DNA of 64,000 nucleotides from CADEED01 sp036677145. GTDB lineage: Bacteria; Pseudomonadota; Gammaproteobacteria; Steroidobacterales; Steroidobacteraceae. Of this stretch, positions 36,706-45,274 are shown piece after piece. The stretch covers positions 1 through 64,000 of the forward strand of contig JAKFFF010000098.1 of assembly GCA_036677145.1 (NCBI GenBank), read 5' to 3'. Below the pieces are notes generated by a model. It was not told the DNA's origin. It saw nothing but the letters and a program-made list of their open reading frames with translations, and made no database searches. A program made the position numbers and the translations under genes. The first letter of the stretch is position 1. Each line of letters starts with the position of its first letter.

Positions 36706-37731
36706 CTACCGGTACGGACTGAGCGTGTTGATGCGACCGTTTGCGTCGTACGTCAGCTCCGCCATCTTCACCGAGCGCAGGTGCGTGACGCCCTTCGACA
36801 GCACGGAGTCGTGGTAGAACAAATACCACTTGCCCCGGAACTCGCAGATCGAATGATGCGTGGTCCAGCCGATCACCGGCGTGAGGATGCGTCCCTGGTA
36901 GACGAACGGCCCGTAGGGATTGTCGGCGATGCCGTAGCACAGGAAGTGTGTGTCGCCGGTGGAGTACGAGAAGTAGTACTTGCCCTGGTACTTGTGCAGC
37001 CATGACGCCTCGAAGAAGCGCCTGTCATGATCGCCGGCGCGCAGCGGCTTGCCGGCCTCGTCGAGAATCACCACTTCGCGCGGCGCTTCGGCGAACTGCT
37101 TCATGTCCGAGGTGAGCCGCGCGACCTTCGGGCACAGCGCCGGCTCGGCGTCGGCGGGTTCCTCGTTCTTCTCACCGTATTTGTTGTCGCGATACTTCTG
37201 CAGCTGACCACCCCAGATGCCGCCGAAATACATGTACGCGGAACCGTCGTCATCGACGAACACGGCGGGGTCGATGGAATAACTACCCTTGATGGCTTCG
37301 GGCTCCGGCTTGAACGGCCCCTCGGGACGATCGCCGACGGCGACGCCGATCTGGAAAATGCCGTCCGGGCGCTTGGCCGGGAAGTACAGGTAGTACTTGC
37401 CGTCCTTCGTCGCCGCGTCCGGCGCCCACATCTGGCGCTGCGCCCACTTCACATCCTTGATGTCGAGCGCAACGCCGCAGTCAACCGCCGGACTCGTCGG
37501 CGAATCCAGCCGCAGCACGTGATAGTCGCGCATGTCGAAGTGATCACCGTTGTCGTTGAACGGGATCCCCGCTTCCACGTCGTGCGACGGGTAGACGTAG
37601 ATCTTGCCTTCGAAGACATGCGCCGACGGATCGGCCGTATAGATATTCGTCACCAGCGGCTGGGAGATGGCCTTCTTGGTGATGGCTTCATAATCGACGT
37701 CGGAGTAATCGACTTCTGAATCGTTCGACAT
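36706..37731 (-). CDS. Intracellular glycoside hydrolase family 43 enzyme
   Basis: 341 residues without a signal peptide. GH43 five-bladed propeller with the expected catalytic residues: Asp34 (ADPSAHVF), Asp154 (SIDPAVFVDDDG) and Glu241 (FEASWLHKYQGKYYFSYS). Enzymes of this family act as beta-xylosidases or alpha-arabinofuranosidases on short oligosaccharides. Start ATG 37731 has GAGGAAA upstream. The upstream GPH-family symporter gene lies 17 bases away, so imported oligosaccharide is probably cleaved here in the cytosol. Confidence 0.93.
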   Translation of the reverse strand: MSNDSEVDYSDVDYEAITKKAISQPLVTNIYTADPSAHVFEGKIYVYPSHDVEAGIPFNDNGDHFDMRDYHVLRLDSPTSPAVDCGVALDIKDVKWAQRQMWAPDAATKDGKYYLYFPAKRPDGIFQIGVAVGDRPEGPFKPEPEAIKGSYSIDPAVFVDDDGSAYMYFGGIWGGQLQKYRDNKYGEKNEEPADAEPALCPKVARLTSDMKQFAEAPREVVILDEAGKPLRAGDHDRRFFEASWLHKYQGKYYFSYSTGDTHFLCYGIADNPYGPFVYQGRILTPVIGWTTHHSICEFRGKWYLFYHDSVLSKGVTHLRSVKMAELTYDANGRINTLSPYR

Positions 37732-37748
37732 TGCTCTTTCCTCGTGTG

Positions 37749-39161
37749 TCAGGAACCCGCGCCGCGGCGCTGGGCCAGTTCGCTTTCGATGCGCGATTCC
37801 ATGGCCTTGTTGATCTCATAGAAGAAGAGAATCACGCAGCAGATCAGGAATGGAATCGACGCGTAGACGCTGATCGCCAGCTTGACGCCTCGAACCACCT
37901 CGGGCGACTGCACGACCGCATCGGGCACGTAACCATAAACGTCCAGCAGCTTCGCGACCAGCGCGCCGCCGACCGCCAGGCCGAACTTGAGGCCGAGAAT
38001 CATGGCGGAGAAGACAATAGCCGTGGCGCGACGATTGTTCTTCCACTCCGAGTAGTCGGCGACGTCCGCGATCATCGCCCACAGCAGCGGAATCGTGATG
38101 CCGTAGAAGAAGCCGTGCAGGATCTGCGACAGCACCATCGCCCCGATGGCGTCGGGCGGGAAAAACACGAACGCCAGCAGGAACAGAGTCGAAGCGAACA
38201 ACCCGGCGCTGAACACGTTGCGCTTGCCGAACCGGTCGGCGAGCTTCCTGGTGAAGCCGATGCCGACGATCATGAAGATGATGCCGCCGCCGTTGAAGAT
38301 GCCGAAGCCGGTGGAGACGGGATCGCCGTGGAATCCGAAGCCCTCCAGAAACTGCGTCAGCGCCGCCCTGTCCACGTAGTACTGGAAATAGTAGATGTAC
38401 GAGCCGCCCTTCAATGCCAGGTTGATGAAGACCAGCACGATGACGGCCAGCATCAGCAGCCAGGGCTTGTTGCGGAACAGGTCGACGAGATCCTGCTTCA
38501 CGGTGGATTTCTGTTCCGCCGTCGGGACGATGCGCTCCTTCGTCGACAGGAACGTGATGATGAAGAAGATCGTGCCGATGATCGCGAAGCCCATCATCGC
38601 TTTGCGGAAGCCGACCGCCTGATCGCCGTCGCCGAGCGCGAGCACCAGCGGCAGCAGCAGCACCTGGATGACGAACTGGGCGATCATCACCGCGACGAAG
38701 CGGTACGAAGACAGGCTGTTGCGCTCCGACATGTTGCCGGTCAGCACGCCGCTCAGCGCCGCGTAGGGCAGATTGTTTGCCGCGTAGATCGTGACCAGCA
38801 GCGTGTAGGTGATGGCGGCGTAGTAGATCTTGCCCTGTTCGCCGAGGTCCGGCGTCGAGAACGCGAGCAGCGAGAACACACCGAACGGCACCGCCGTCCA
38901 CAGAATCCAGGGCCGGAACTTGCCCCACCGTGTATTCGTGCGATCCGCGATCAGTCCCATGATGGGATTGAAGATCACGCCGCCGAAGACGCCGCCCCAG
39001 AAAATGATGGCGGACGCGGTGCCTGCCGGGATCTTGTAGACGTCGGTGTAGAAGAAGGCCAGGAAGGTGATGAATGTCTGGAATATCAGGTTGGCCGCCA
39101 GGTCACCCAGGCTGTATCCGACCTTTTCCCCCACGCTCAGACGTTCTGTTTTTATAGTCAT
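37749..39161 (-). CDS. GPH-family sugar:cation symporter (MFS)
   Basis: 470-residue inner-membrane transporter with about 12 membrane segments. Glycoside-pentoside-hexuronide features: early KVGYSLGDLAANLIFQ, FNPIMGLIADRTNTRWGKFRPW, and a second-half DRFGKRN loop. The family (MelB, XynB/YicJ-type) moves oligosaccharides with H+ or Na+. The downstream GH43 gene suggests arabino- or xylo-oligosaccharides. A 248-base gap upstream, facing the plus-strand gene at 39409, holds a short hairpin (39199-39215) but no clear operator. Confidence 0.93.
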   Translation of the reverse strand: MTIKTERLSVGEKVGYSLGDLAANLIFQTFITFLAFFYTDVYKIPAGTASAIIFWGGVFGGVIFNPIMGLIADRTNTRWGKFRPWILWTAVPFGVFSLLAFSTPDLGEQGKIYYAAITYTLLVTIYAANNLPYAALSGVLTGNMSERNSLSSYRFVAVMIAQFVIQVLLLPLVLALGDGDQAVGFRKAMMGFAIIGTIFFIITFLSTKERIVPTAEQKSTVKQDLVDLFRNKPWLLMLAVIVLVFINLALKGGSYIYYFQYYVDRAALTQFLEGFGFHGDPVSTGFGIFNGGGIIFMIVGIGFTRKLADRFGKRNVFSAGLFASTLFLLAFVFFPPDAIGAMVLSQILHGFFYGITIPLLWAMIADVADYSEWKNNRRATAIVFSAMILGLKFGLAVGGALVAKLLDVYGYVPDAVVQSPEVVRGVKLAISVYASIPFLICCVILFFYEINKAMESRIESELAQRRGAGS

Positions 39162-39408
39162 GTTACCGCTCTCATGGTTTTTATCGGCGGTCGGAGAGTA
39201 GCCGTCCTTCGGCTATTCGACCAGCCCGTAGCGTCATACTTCGGCATCTTTGACGGCTGGCTCCAAGCCCAGGCGAGACGTTAGGTCGCTCTGTCGATCC
39301 GCGTGGCCGCGCTGTGGCCGCCTGGAATGAGAGAGCGTACGCCGCCGGATTCAATCCGCTGTGATCCGCGTCACCCGCCCTGCCATCACTACCGAATAAG
39401 GTAAGGCG

Positions 39409-40500
39409 ATGTTCTCAGCCTTGTTGAAGATCGCGCTCCTCGCCGTCAGCGTGTTCATCGGAGAAAAGAGCGGCAAAGGCGTTTTCGGCGAGGCGGAGCG
39501 CGACGCGGCGCCGGAAGCTCGCGACGATAGCGCAACCGAGTGGTCGCGCACGCTCGACCTCTTCTTCAGCTTCGGGTTGGTGGGCTCCATCGCCTGGGCG
39601 ATCGGCGCGCTTCGCGTTGGGCCGATGAAGTCGCGCGGCTACGAGGCGTATGGCGAACTCATCGGCCTGCTCCTGCTGTTCGGTTTCAAGTGCCTGATCT
39701 TCGTGGTGCTGCCGGCGACCTTGCTCTACTTCCTGCTGCGCTCTTTCGAAGGACTGGCGATCCGTCTCGTTGTGTACGGATTCTTTGCGCTCATCGGTTT
39801 CGGTGCCTGGCACTTCGCGAACCAGCGCGCGGAGAGCCAGAAGAGTCTCCAGGCCGCGGCCCGGACGCGTGTGCAATTGGAAAGCAATCAACGGCAGCGC
39901 GAGGCCGAAAGCATGGAGCAGGCCCGTGTCATCGCGGAGCGCAAGGAACAGGAAGAGCGCGAGAAGGCAATTTCACGTCTGCTCGAGCTCACGCTGCAGA
40001 CCCACGATCGCTGGCTGGAAGATGTCCGCATCGCGGGCGCGATCGGCTTCGAACGTGATCCGCCACCCATGCTCGACATCGTGGATGAGGGCTTGCATCA
40101 CAAGAAAGTAACCAACCGCTCGACGAAGAACGTCTGCGTGAAGATCACACGCGTGATGCGCCACCCGGGATCGCAGGACTATCTACGATGCCCGCAGGAC
40201 CAGGAGGCCGATTGCGTGCAGATTTCGCGCGGCGCCTCGGCGCTGTTCAATGTCCATCCCAATGCCAGAAACGAAGCCTGCAGGACGGGACAGCTCGAGT
40301 ATCGCGTAGGAACGCCGCTCGACCCCGAGCCGAGCTGGTGGTCCTTGTCGGCGCTCGCGGATCTGGATGTTCGCGCCTCGAATTTCAAGCCGCGGTATGC
40401 CGCGATGACCACGCTGGATCTACGCAGCGAAATCCTGCGGCTGGAGAAGATGCTGGAAGAGACGGATCGCGCCGAACGCTGGAAGCGTGAGGCGCGCTGA
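39409..40500 (+). CDS. Membrane protein with coiled coil, family unknown
   Basis: 363 residues. Hydrophobic segments lie at about 3-20, 50-66, 84-108 and 116-134. Next comes a charged coiled coil (about 136-195, rich in Glu, Arg and Gln) and a soluble C-terminal domain (about 200-330) with Cys in NVCVKI, RCPQDQEADC and EACRTG. A final helix (about 340-360) closes the chain. No family is recognised. Start ATG 39409 follows AAGGTAAGG. The next plus gene is absent; it converges on guaA. Confidence 0.75.
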   Translation: MFSALLKIALLAVSVFIGEKSGKGVFGEAERDAAPEARDDSATEWSRTLDLFFSFGLVGSIAWAIGALRVGPMKSRGYEAYGELIGLLLLFGFKCLIFVVLPATLLYFLLRSFEGLAIRLVVYGFFALIGFGAWHFANQRAESQKSLQAAARTRVQLESNQRQREAESMEQARVIAERKEQEEREKAISRLLELTLQTHDRWLEDVRIAGAIGFERDPPPMLDIVDEGLHHKKVTNRSTKNVCVKITRVMRHPGSQDYLRCPQDQEADCVQISRGASALFNVHPNARNEACRTGQLEYRVGTPLDPEPSWWSLSALADLDVRASNFKPRYAAMTTLDLRSEILRLEKMLEETDRAERWKREAR

Positions 40501-40558
40501 AGGTTCGGGGTACGTCGCCGGTTCGCGCTACCGGTTCGCGCGGTTCAACGAAAGGTGG

Positions 40559-40575
40559 CGCGCGGATGCCGCGCG
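40559..40575. terminator. Hairpin between the membrane-protein gene and guaA
   Basis: Seven-bp stem CGCGCGG/CCGCGCG with a 3-base loop in the gap of converging genes; no T-tract follows. It may serve as a shared end. Confidence 0.35.
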
Positions 40576-40585
40576 TGGGCACGGC

Positions 40586-42205
40586 TCACTCCCACTCGAT
40601 GGTCGCCGGTGGCTTGCCTGAGATGTCGTACACCACGCGCGAGATGCCCTTCACTTCGTTGACGATGCGGCGCGAGCAGATATCGAGGAAGTCGTAGGGC
40701 AGCCGCGCCCAGTGCGCAGTCATGAAATCGATGGTTTCGACGGCGCGCAGGCTCACAACATAGTCGTAACGGCGGCCGTCACCCATCACACCCACCGAGC
40801 GCACGGGCAGAAACACGGCGAATGCCTGCGAGGTCTTGTCGTACAGATCGTGGCGGCGCAGCTCTTCGATGAAGATGTGATCCGCCTGGCGCAGCAGGTC
40901 CGCGTAATCCTTGCGCACTTCGCCGAGGATGCGCACGCCGAGGCCGGGACCCGGGAACGGATGGCGATACACCATCTCGCGCGGCAGTCCGAGCTCGACG
41001 CCGAGCCGGCGCACTTCGTCCTTGAACAACTCGCGTAACGGCTCGACGAGTTTCATGCGCATGTTCGCGGGCAGGCCGCCCACATTGTGGTGCGACTTGA
41101 TGACATGCGCCTTGCCGGTCTTGGAGCCGGCGGACTCGATCACGTCCGGGTAGATAGTGCCCTGCGCGAGGAAATCGACGCCGGTGAGTTTCTGCGCCTC
41201 TTCGTCGAACACCTTGACGAACAGGCCGCCAATGATCTTGCGCTTGCGTTCCGGGTCGTTTTCACCGCGCAGCGCATCGAGGAAACGCGCCTCGGCATCG
41301 ACACGGATGACCTTCACGCCGAGATTGTCGGCGAAGATCTTCATGACCTGGTCGCCTTCGTTGAGGCGCATGAGTCCATGATCGACGAATACGCACACGA
41401 GCTGATCGCCGATGGCCTTGTGCAGCAGCGCCGCGACCACCGAGGAATCCACGCCGCCCGAAAGACCCAGCAGCACCTTGCCCTTGCCGACCTGCGCGCG
41501 CACGCGCGCGATGGCGTCTTCGATGATGTTGCCGACGCTCCACAGCGCCTCCGCCCCCACGATCTCGCGCACGAAACGCTCGAGCAACACCTTGCCCTGC
41601 AGCGTGTGCGTGACCTCGGGATGGAACTGCACCGCGTAAAACTTGCGCGACTCGTCGGCCATCGCGGCCAGCGGCGCATTGGCGCTGCGCGCAATCGCGG
41701 TGAATCCGGGCGGCAAGGCATCGACCTTGTCGCCGTGGCTCATCCATACGTCGAGCACACCGCGGCCCTCTCCGTCCTGGCGGTCGAACACGCCATCGAA
41801 CAGCCTGTTGGACGAGATGCTGGTGACTTCGGCGTAGCCGAACTCGCGGTGATTGGAATTCACGACGCGGCCGCCGAGCTGCTGCGCCATCGTCTGCATG
41901 CCGTAACAGATGCCGAGCACGGGCACGCCGAGCTCGAACACGGACTGCGGCGCGCGCGGCGGTTCCTTGTCGGTGACGGACTCAGGTCCGCCGGACAGGA
42001 TGATGCCCTTGGGTTTCCACTTGCGGACGTCGTCGGAGGTGATGTCCCAGGGCAGGATCTCGCAGTAGACGCCGAGCTCGCGCACGCGGCGCGCGATGAG
42101 CTGGGTGTACTGGGCGCCGAAGTCGAGGATCAGGACGCGCGAGGAGTGGATATCTGCCAATGGGCTGCTCACGGATGTGCTCTCACTCATCGCCAGATTG
42201 CTCAT
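40586..42205 (-). CDS. guaA: GMP synthase (glutamine-hydrolysing)
   Basis: 539 residues. Amidates XMP to GMP using glutamine and ATP. N-terminal class I glutaminase with CYGMQTM (nucleophile Cys) and QFHPEVTHT, then the ATP-pyrophosphatase with LSGGVDSSV, and the C-terminal dimerisation end PPATIEWE. Start ATG 42205 is supported by GAGGAGAGG about 6 bases upstream. guaB lies just upstream on the same strand with 24 bases between, giving the common guaBA operon order. Confidence 0.98.
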   Translation of the reverse strand: MSNLAMSESTSVSSPLADIHSSRVLILDFGAQYTQLIARRVRELGVYCEILPWDITSDDVRKWKPKGIILSGGPESVTDKEPPRAPQSVFELGVPVLGICYGMQTMAQQLGGRVVNSNHREFGYAEVTSISSNRLFDGVFDRQDGEGRGVLDVWMSHGDKVDALPPGFTAIARSANAPLAAMADESRKFYAVQFHPEVTHTLQGKVLLERFVREIVGAEALWSVGNIIEDAIARVRAQVGKGKVLLGLSGGVDSSVVAALLHKAIGDQLVCVFVDHGLMRLNEGDQVMKIFADNLGVKVIRVDAEARFLDALRGENDPERKRKIIGGLFVKVFDEEAQKLTGVDFLAQGTIYPDVIESAGSKTGKAHVIKSHHNVGGLPANMRMKLVEPLRELFKDEVRRLGVELGLPREMVYRHPFPGPGLGVRILGEVRKDYADLLRQADHIFIEELRRHDLYDKTSQAFAVFLPVRSVGVMGDGRRYDYVVSLRAVETIDFMTAHWARLPYDFLDICSRRIVNEVKGISRVVYDISGKPPATIEWE

Positions 42206-42229
42206 CTCGTTCCTCTCCTCGCATCCTCG

Positions 42230-43693
42230 TCACGAAACTCTGTAGTTAGGAGCTTCCTTGGTGATCTGCACGTCGTGCACGTGGCTCTCGCGCATGCCGG
42301 CGCCGGTGACACGCACGAACTTCGGCCGCGAGCGCAACTCGGAAATGCTCTTGCTGCCCGTGTAGCCCATCGCGGCGCGCAGGCCGCCGGCGAGCTGGTG
42401 CAGGATCGAAACCAGGCTGCCCTTGTAGGGCACGCGGCCTTCGACACCTTCGGGCACGAGCTTCTCGAGCTCCGCCGCGGTGTCCTGGAAATAGCGGTCC
42501 GCCGAACCGTGCCGCTCGCTCATCGCGCCGAGCGAACCCATGCCGCGATACGCCTTGTACGAGGCGCCCTGGAACAGCTCGACCTCGCCGGGAGATTCTT
42601 CGGTGCCGGCGAACAGGCCGCCGATCATCACGCAGTCCGCGCCCGCAACAATGGCCTTGGCGATGTCGCCAGAGAACCGGATGCCGCCGTCGGCGATCAC
42701 GGGCACGCGGTTTTCGACCGCGCCCGAAACATTCGACACGGCGGAGATCTGCGGCACACCGACGCCAGCAACAATACGCGTGGTACAGATGGAGCCCGGA
42801 CCGATGCCGACCTTGATGCCGTCGACGCCGGCCTTGACGAGATCGCGCGCGGCATCCGCCGTCGCGACGTTGCCGCCGATGACCTGCAGGTCGCCCCACT
42901 GGGCCTTGATGCGTTTGATGGTGTCGAGCACGCCCTTCGAATGACCGTGCGCGGTATCCACCACCACGACGTCGACGCCGGCCTCGCGCAGCGCGGCCAC
43001 GCGTTCCATGGTGTCGGCGGCCGTGCCGACGGCCGCGCCCACGCGCAGACGGCCGGTGGAATCCTTGCAGGCGCGCGGGAATTCCGTCGCCTTCTGGAAA
43101 TCCTTCACGGTGATCATGCCGCGCAGTTCCAGCTCGTTGTTCACTACCAGCACCTTCTCGATGCGGTGCTTGTGCAGCAGCAACAACACTTCGTCTTTCG
43201 GCGCGTTCTCGCGCACGGTGACCAGGCGCTCGCGGGGAGTCATCACGGTGGACACGGGCGCGTCGAGTTTCACCTCGAAGCGCAGGTCGCGATGCGTGAC
43301 GATGCCGACGACCTTGCTCCCCTGCACCACCGGCACGCCGGAGATGCCCTTGGATCTAGTTAGGTCGATGACCTGGCGGATGGTCATGTCGGGCGCGACC
43401 GTGATCGGGTCGCGGATCACGCCGCTCTCGAATTTCTTCACGCGCGCGACTTCGGCCGCCTGTCCCGCGATCGACAGGCTCTTGTGCACGATGCCGATGC
43501 CGCCTTCCTGCGCCATCGTGATGGCCAGGCGCGCCTCGGTGACCGTGTCCATGGCGGCGGACACGAGCGGCAGGTTGAGTTTTATTTCGCGGGTGAGGCG
43601 CGTTCCCAGATCGACTTCGCGCGGCAGGATTTCCGAGTAAGCCGGAACTAAAAGAACGTCGTCGAAGGTCAACGCTTCTTCAAGAATTCGCAT
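42230..43693 (-). CDS. guaB: Inosine-5'-monophosphate dehydrogenase
   Basis: 487-residue cytosolic enzyme converting IMP to XMP with NAD+. It opens MRILEEALTFDDVLLVPA. Two CBS modules (about residues 90-205) include TRSKGISGVPVV and PRERLVTVRENAPKDE. The catalytic loop is GPGSICTTRIVAG and the later flap begins RGMGSLGAM. Start at ATG 43693; an open extension upstream is rejected because the family begins here. No purine-riboswitch-like structure is evident in the short gap upstream. Confidence 0.98.
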   Translation of the reverse strand: MRILEEALTFDDVLLVPAYSEILPREVDLGTRLTREIKLNLPLVSAAMDTVTEARLAITMAQEGGIGIVHKSLSIAGQAAEVARVKKFESGVIRDPITVAPDMTIRQVIDLTRSKGISGVPVVQGSKVVGIVTHRDLRFEVKLDAPVSTVMTPRERLVTVRENAPKDEVLLLLHKHRIEKVLVVNNELELRGMITVKDFQKATEFPRACKDSTGRLRVGAAVGTAADTMERVAALREAGVDVVVVDTAHGHSKGVLDTIKRIKAQWGDLQVIGGNVATADAARDLVKAGVDGIKVGIGPGSICTTRIVAGVGVPQISAVSNVSGAVENRVPVIADGGIRFSGDIAKAIVAGADCVMIGGLFAGTEESPGEVELFQGASYKAYRGMGSLGAMSERHGSADRYFQDTAAELEKLVPEGVEGRVPYKGSLVSILHQLAGGLRAAMGYTGSKSISELRSRPKFVRVTGAGMRESHVHDVQITKEAPNYRVS

Positions 43694-43745
43694 GGGGGTG
43701 TTCGGGTGGCCGACGATGCGGGATTGTACGCATGCGCCCCCCGAT

Positions 43746-45212
43746 TCACCACCCCCAGCGGGACAGCGCGGCCTCGATCGCGGCACGCTGCAGACGTTGG
43801 CCCTCTGGATGATAGAACCCGAAAAAATGGCTTGCGCGTTCTACGCTTACCAGCTCGACTTCATTACCGAGTGAACGGCTGCGGTCGGCGAACCGCGTCA
43901 TGTCCGCGTGTGAGCAGAATTCGTCCCCGACTGCATGCACGGCCAGAACGGGCGGCAATCCCCCACGCAGCTGCGCGTACGGCGAGAAATCCGACGGATC
44001 CCCGAGCCTGGACATCACCTTCCGGAAGTATCCGTCCTCCGACTTCGAAAGCGGGTCCGCACATGCGCCGCTCACGATCGCGGCGGCCGGCCGCGGAATC
44101 CCCGTTGCGAGCGCGCTGCCATCGCGCGCCGGCGCGGCCCCGCGGGTGACTAACAACAATGCGAGCGATGCGCCGGATGAAAATCCGGCCACGCCTATGC
44201 GACGCGGATCGACACCCAGCTCTGCGGCGTGATCCCGCACGTACTGGTATGCCGCGACGGAATCGCCGATCTGATCGGCATCGCGGTCGAAGCGATTACC
44301 GGTCGTCAGCTCCACGGAAATCACGACCACACCCAGCTCGTGCAACGCCTGCCCCGTGACAGGCGAATGCCACCAGGTCCCCTCGGTCGCCGAGCCGCCG
44401 TGCAACCACAACATGGCCGGCCGCGGGCGCGCGCGCGGCTGCTTCGGCTCGCGTACGTGCAGGTAGAGCGTTACGCCGCTGACCTCGCGGTACGGAATGC
44501 TGTGAACGTCCGCGAGATGTGCGCGATCGGCATCGAGCGCCGAGCGGATGTGCGTGACGTCGGCATCGTTGGGACGGCGCGCGAGCCACGATCCGATGGC
44601 CTCATCCACGCCACGGGCACCGTCATCATCGATGTGTTTCGCGATGATGGCGGTCGCGGCCTCCAGCCAGACCGCCCGGTCCTCGATCACGTCGTCGAGA
44701 ACACGCAGCTCCGCTCTCAGCCAGCGCGCGTCACCGCGCCCCAGATCGGCATCCGCGGAGAGCCGCTCTCGCGCCAGCGCATGCACTCGTGCGTCGACGT
44801 ATTCACGCACCTCGCCGAGCTTCCATTTGCCTGCGTCGATACGTGGCAATGCGGTCACGATCCGGATCAATTCCGGATCCCGCTCGATCTCAGCCGCATC
44901 CGTTTCGCGCCAATGGAAGAATGGATACATCACCCGACCCTGCGCGTGGCGGAACCACACGCGGGTTCTCGCTTCGGCCAGTTCCACGGGACTGCGCAGC
45001 TCCCTCTCGAGCCGGCGCAAGGCCTGGTCGCGCGCGCGCTGCCATTCCCGCGCGAATTCCTCGTGTGGCCGCCGCGCCTGCGCGAGCATGCCTTGCGGGG
45101 TGAGTGATGCCGAGGCCATGGCTGCCGCGACCGGGTCGGCGCCCGGATTGTCCCTGGCAACGGCATTTCCGAGCGCGAGCAACACTGGGACCACAAAGAT
45201 CCACTTCTTCAT
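43746..45212 (-). CDS. Secreted alpha/beta-hydrolase
   Basis: 488 residues. Signal peptide (about 1-19, AVAR), a helical N-terminal region (about 50-240) of unrecognised fold, and a C-terminal esterase/lipase alpha/beta-hydrolase: oxyanion motif LHGGSA (271-275), nucleophile Ser345 in GFSSGAS, and likely acid/His in AVGDEF and SHFFGF. Start ATG 45212 follows a strong GGGAGG. The substrate is unknown. It is divergent from xseA by about 60 bases. Confidence 0.82.
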   Translation of the reverse strand: MKKWIFVVPVLLALGNAVARDNPGADPVAAAMASASLTPQGMLAQARRPHEEFAREWQRARDQALRRLERELRSPVELAEARTRVWFRHAQGRVMYPFFHWRETDAAEIERDPELIRIVTALPRIDAGKWKLGEVREYVDARVHALARERLSADADLGRGDARWLRAELRVLDDVIEDRAVWLEAATAIIAKHIDDDGARGVDEAIGSWLARRPNDADVTHIRSALDADRAHLADVHSIPYREVSGVTLYLHVREPKQPRARPRPAMLWLHGGSATEGTWWHSPVTGQALHELGVVVISVELTTGNRFDRDADQIGDSVAAYQYVRDHAAELGVDPRRIGVAGFSSGASLALLLVTRGAAPARDGSALATGIPRPAAAIVSGACADPLSKSEDGYFRKVMSRLGDPSDFSPYAQLRGGLPPVLAVHAVGDEFCSHADMTRFADRSRSLGNEVELVSVERASHFFGFYHPEGQRLQRAAIEAALSRWGW

Positions 45213-45274
45213 GCGACCTCCCTCGGCCCGGGAGTATGCCGACTGCCCTTCCGAGCTGACATACAATTCGCCGC

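Noticed and set aside
42206..42229. Possible guanine/purine riboswitch for guaBA
   Set aside because: The gaps before guaB and guaA are too short and show no conserved junction structure.
41087..43363. Very long open frame antisense to guaA and guaB
   Set aside because: It runs opposite two confidently identified enzymes and its residues are Arg/His/Ala-rich without domain features, as expected from GC-rich antisense frames.
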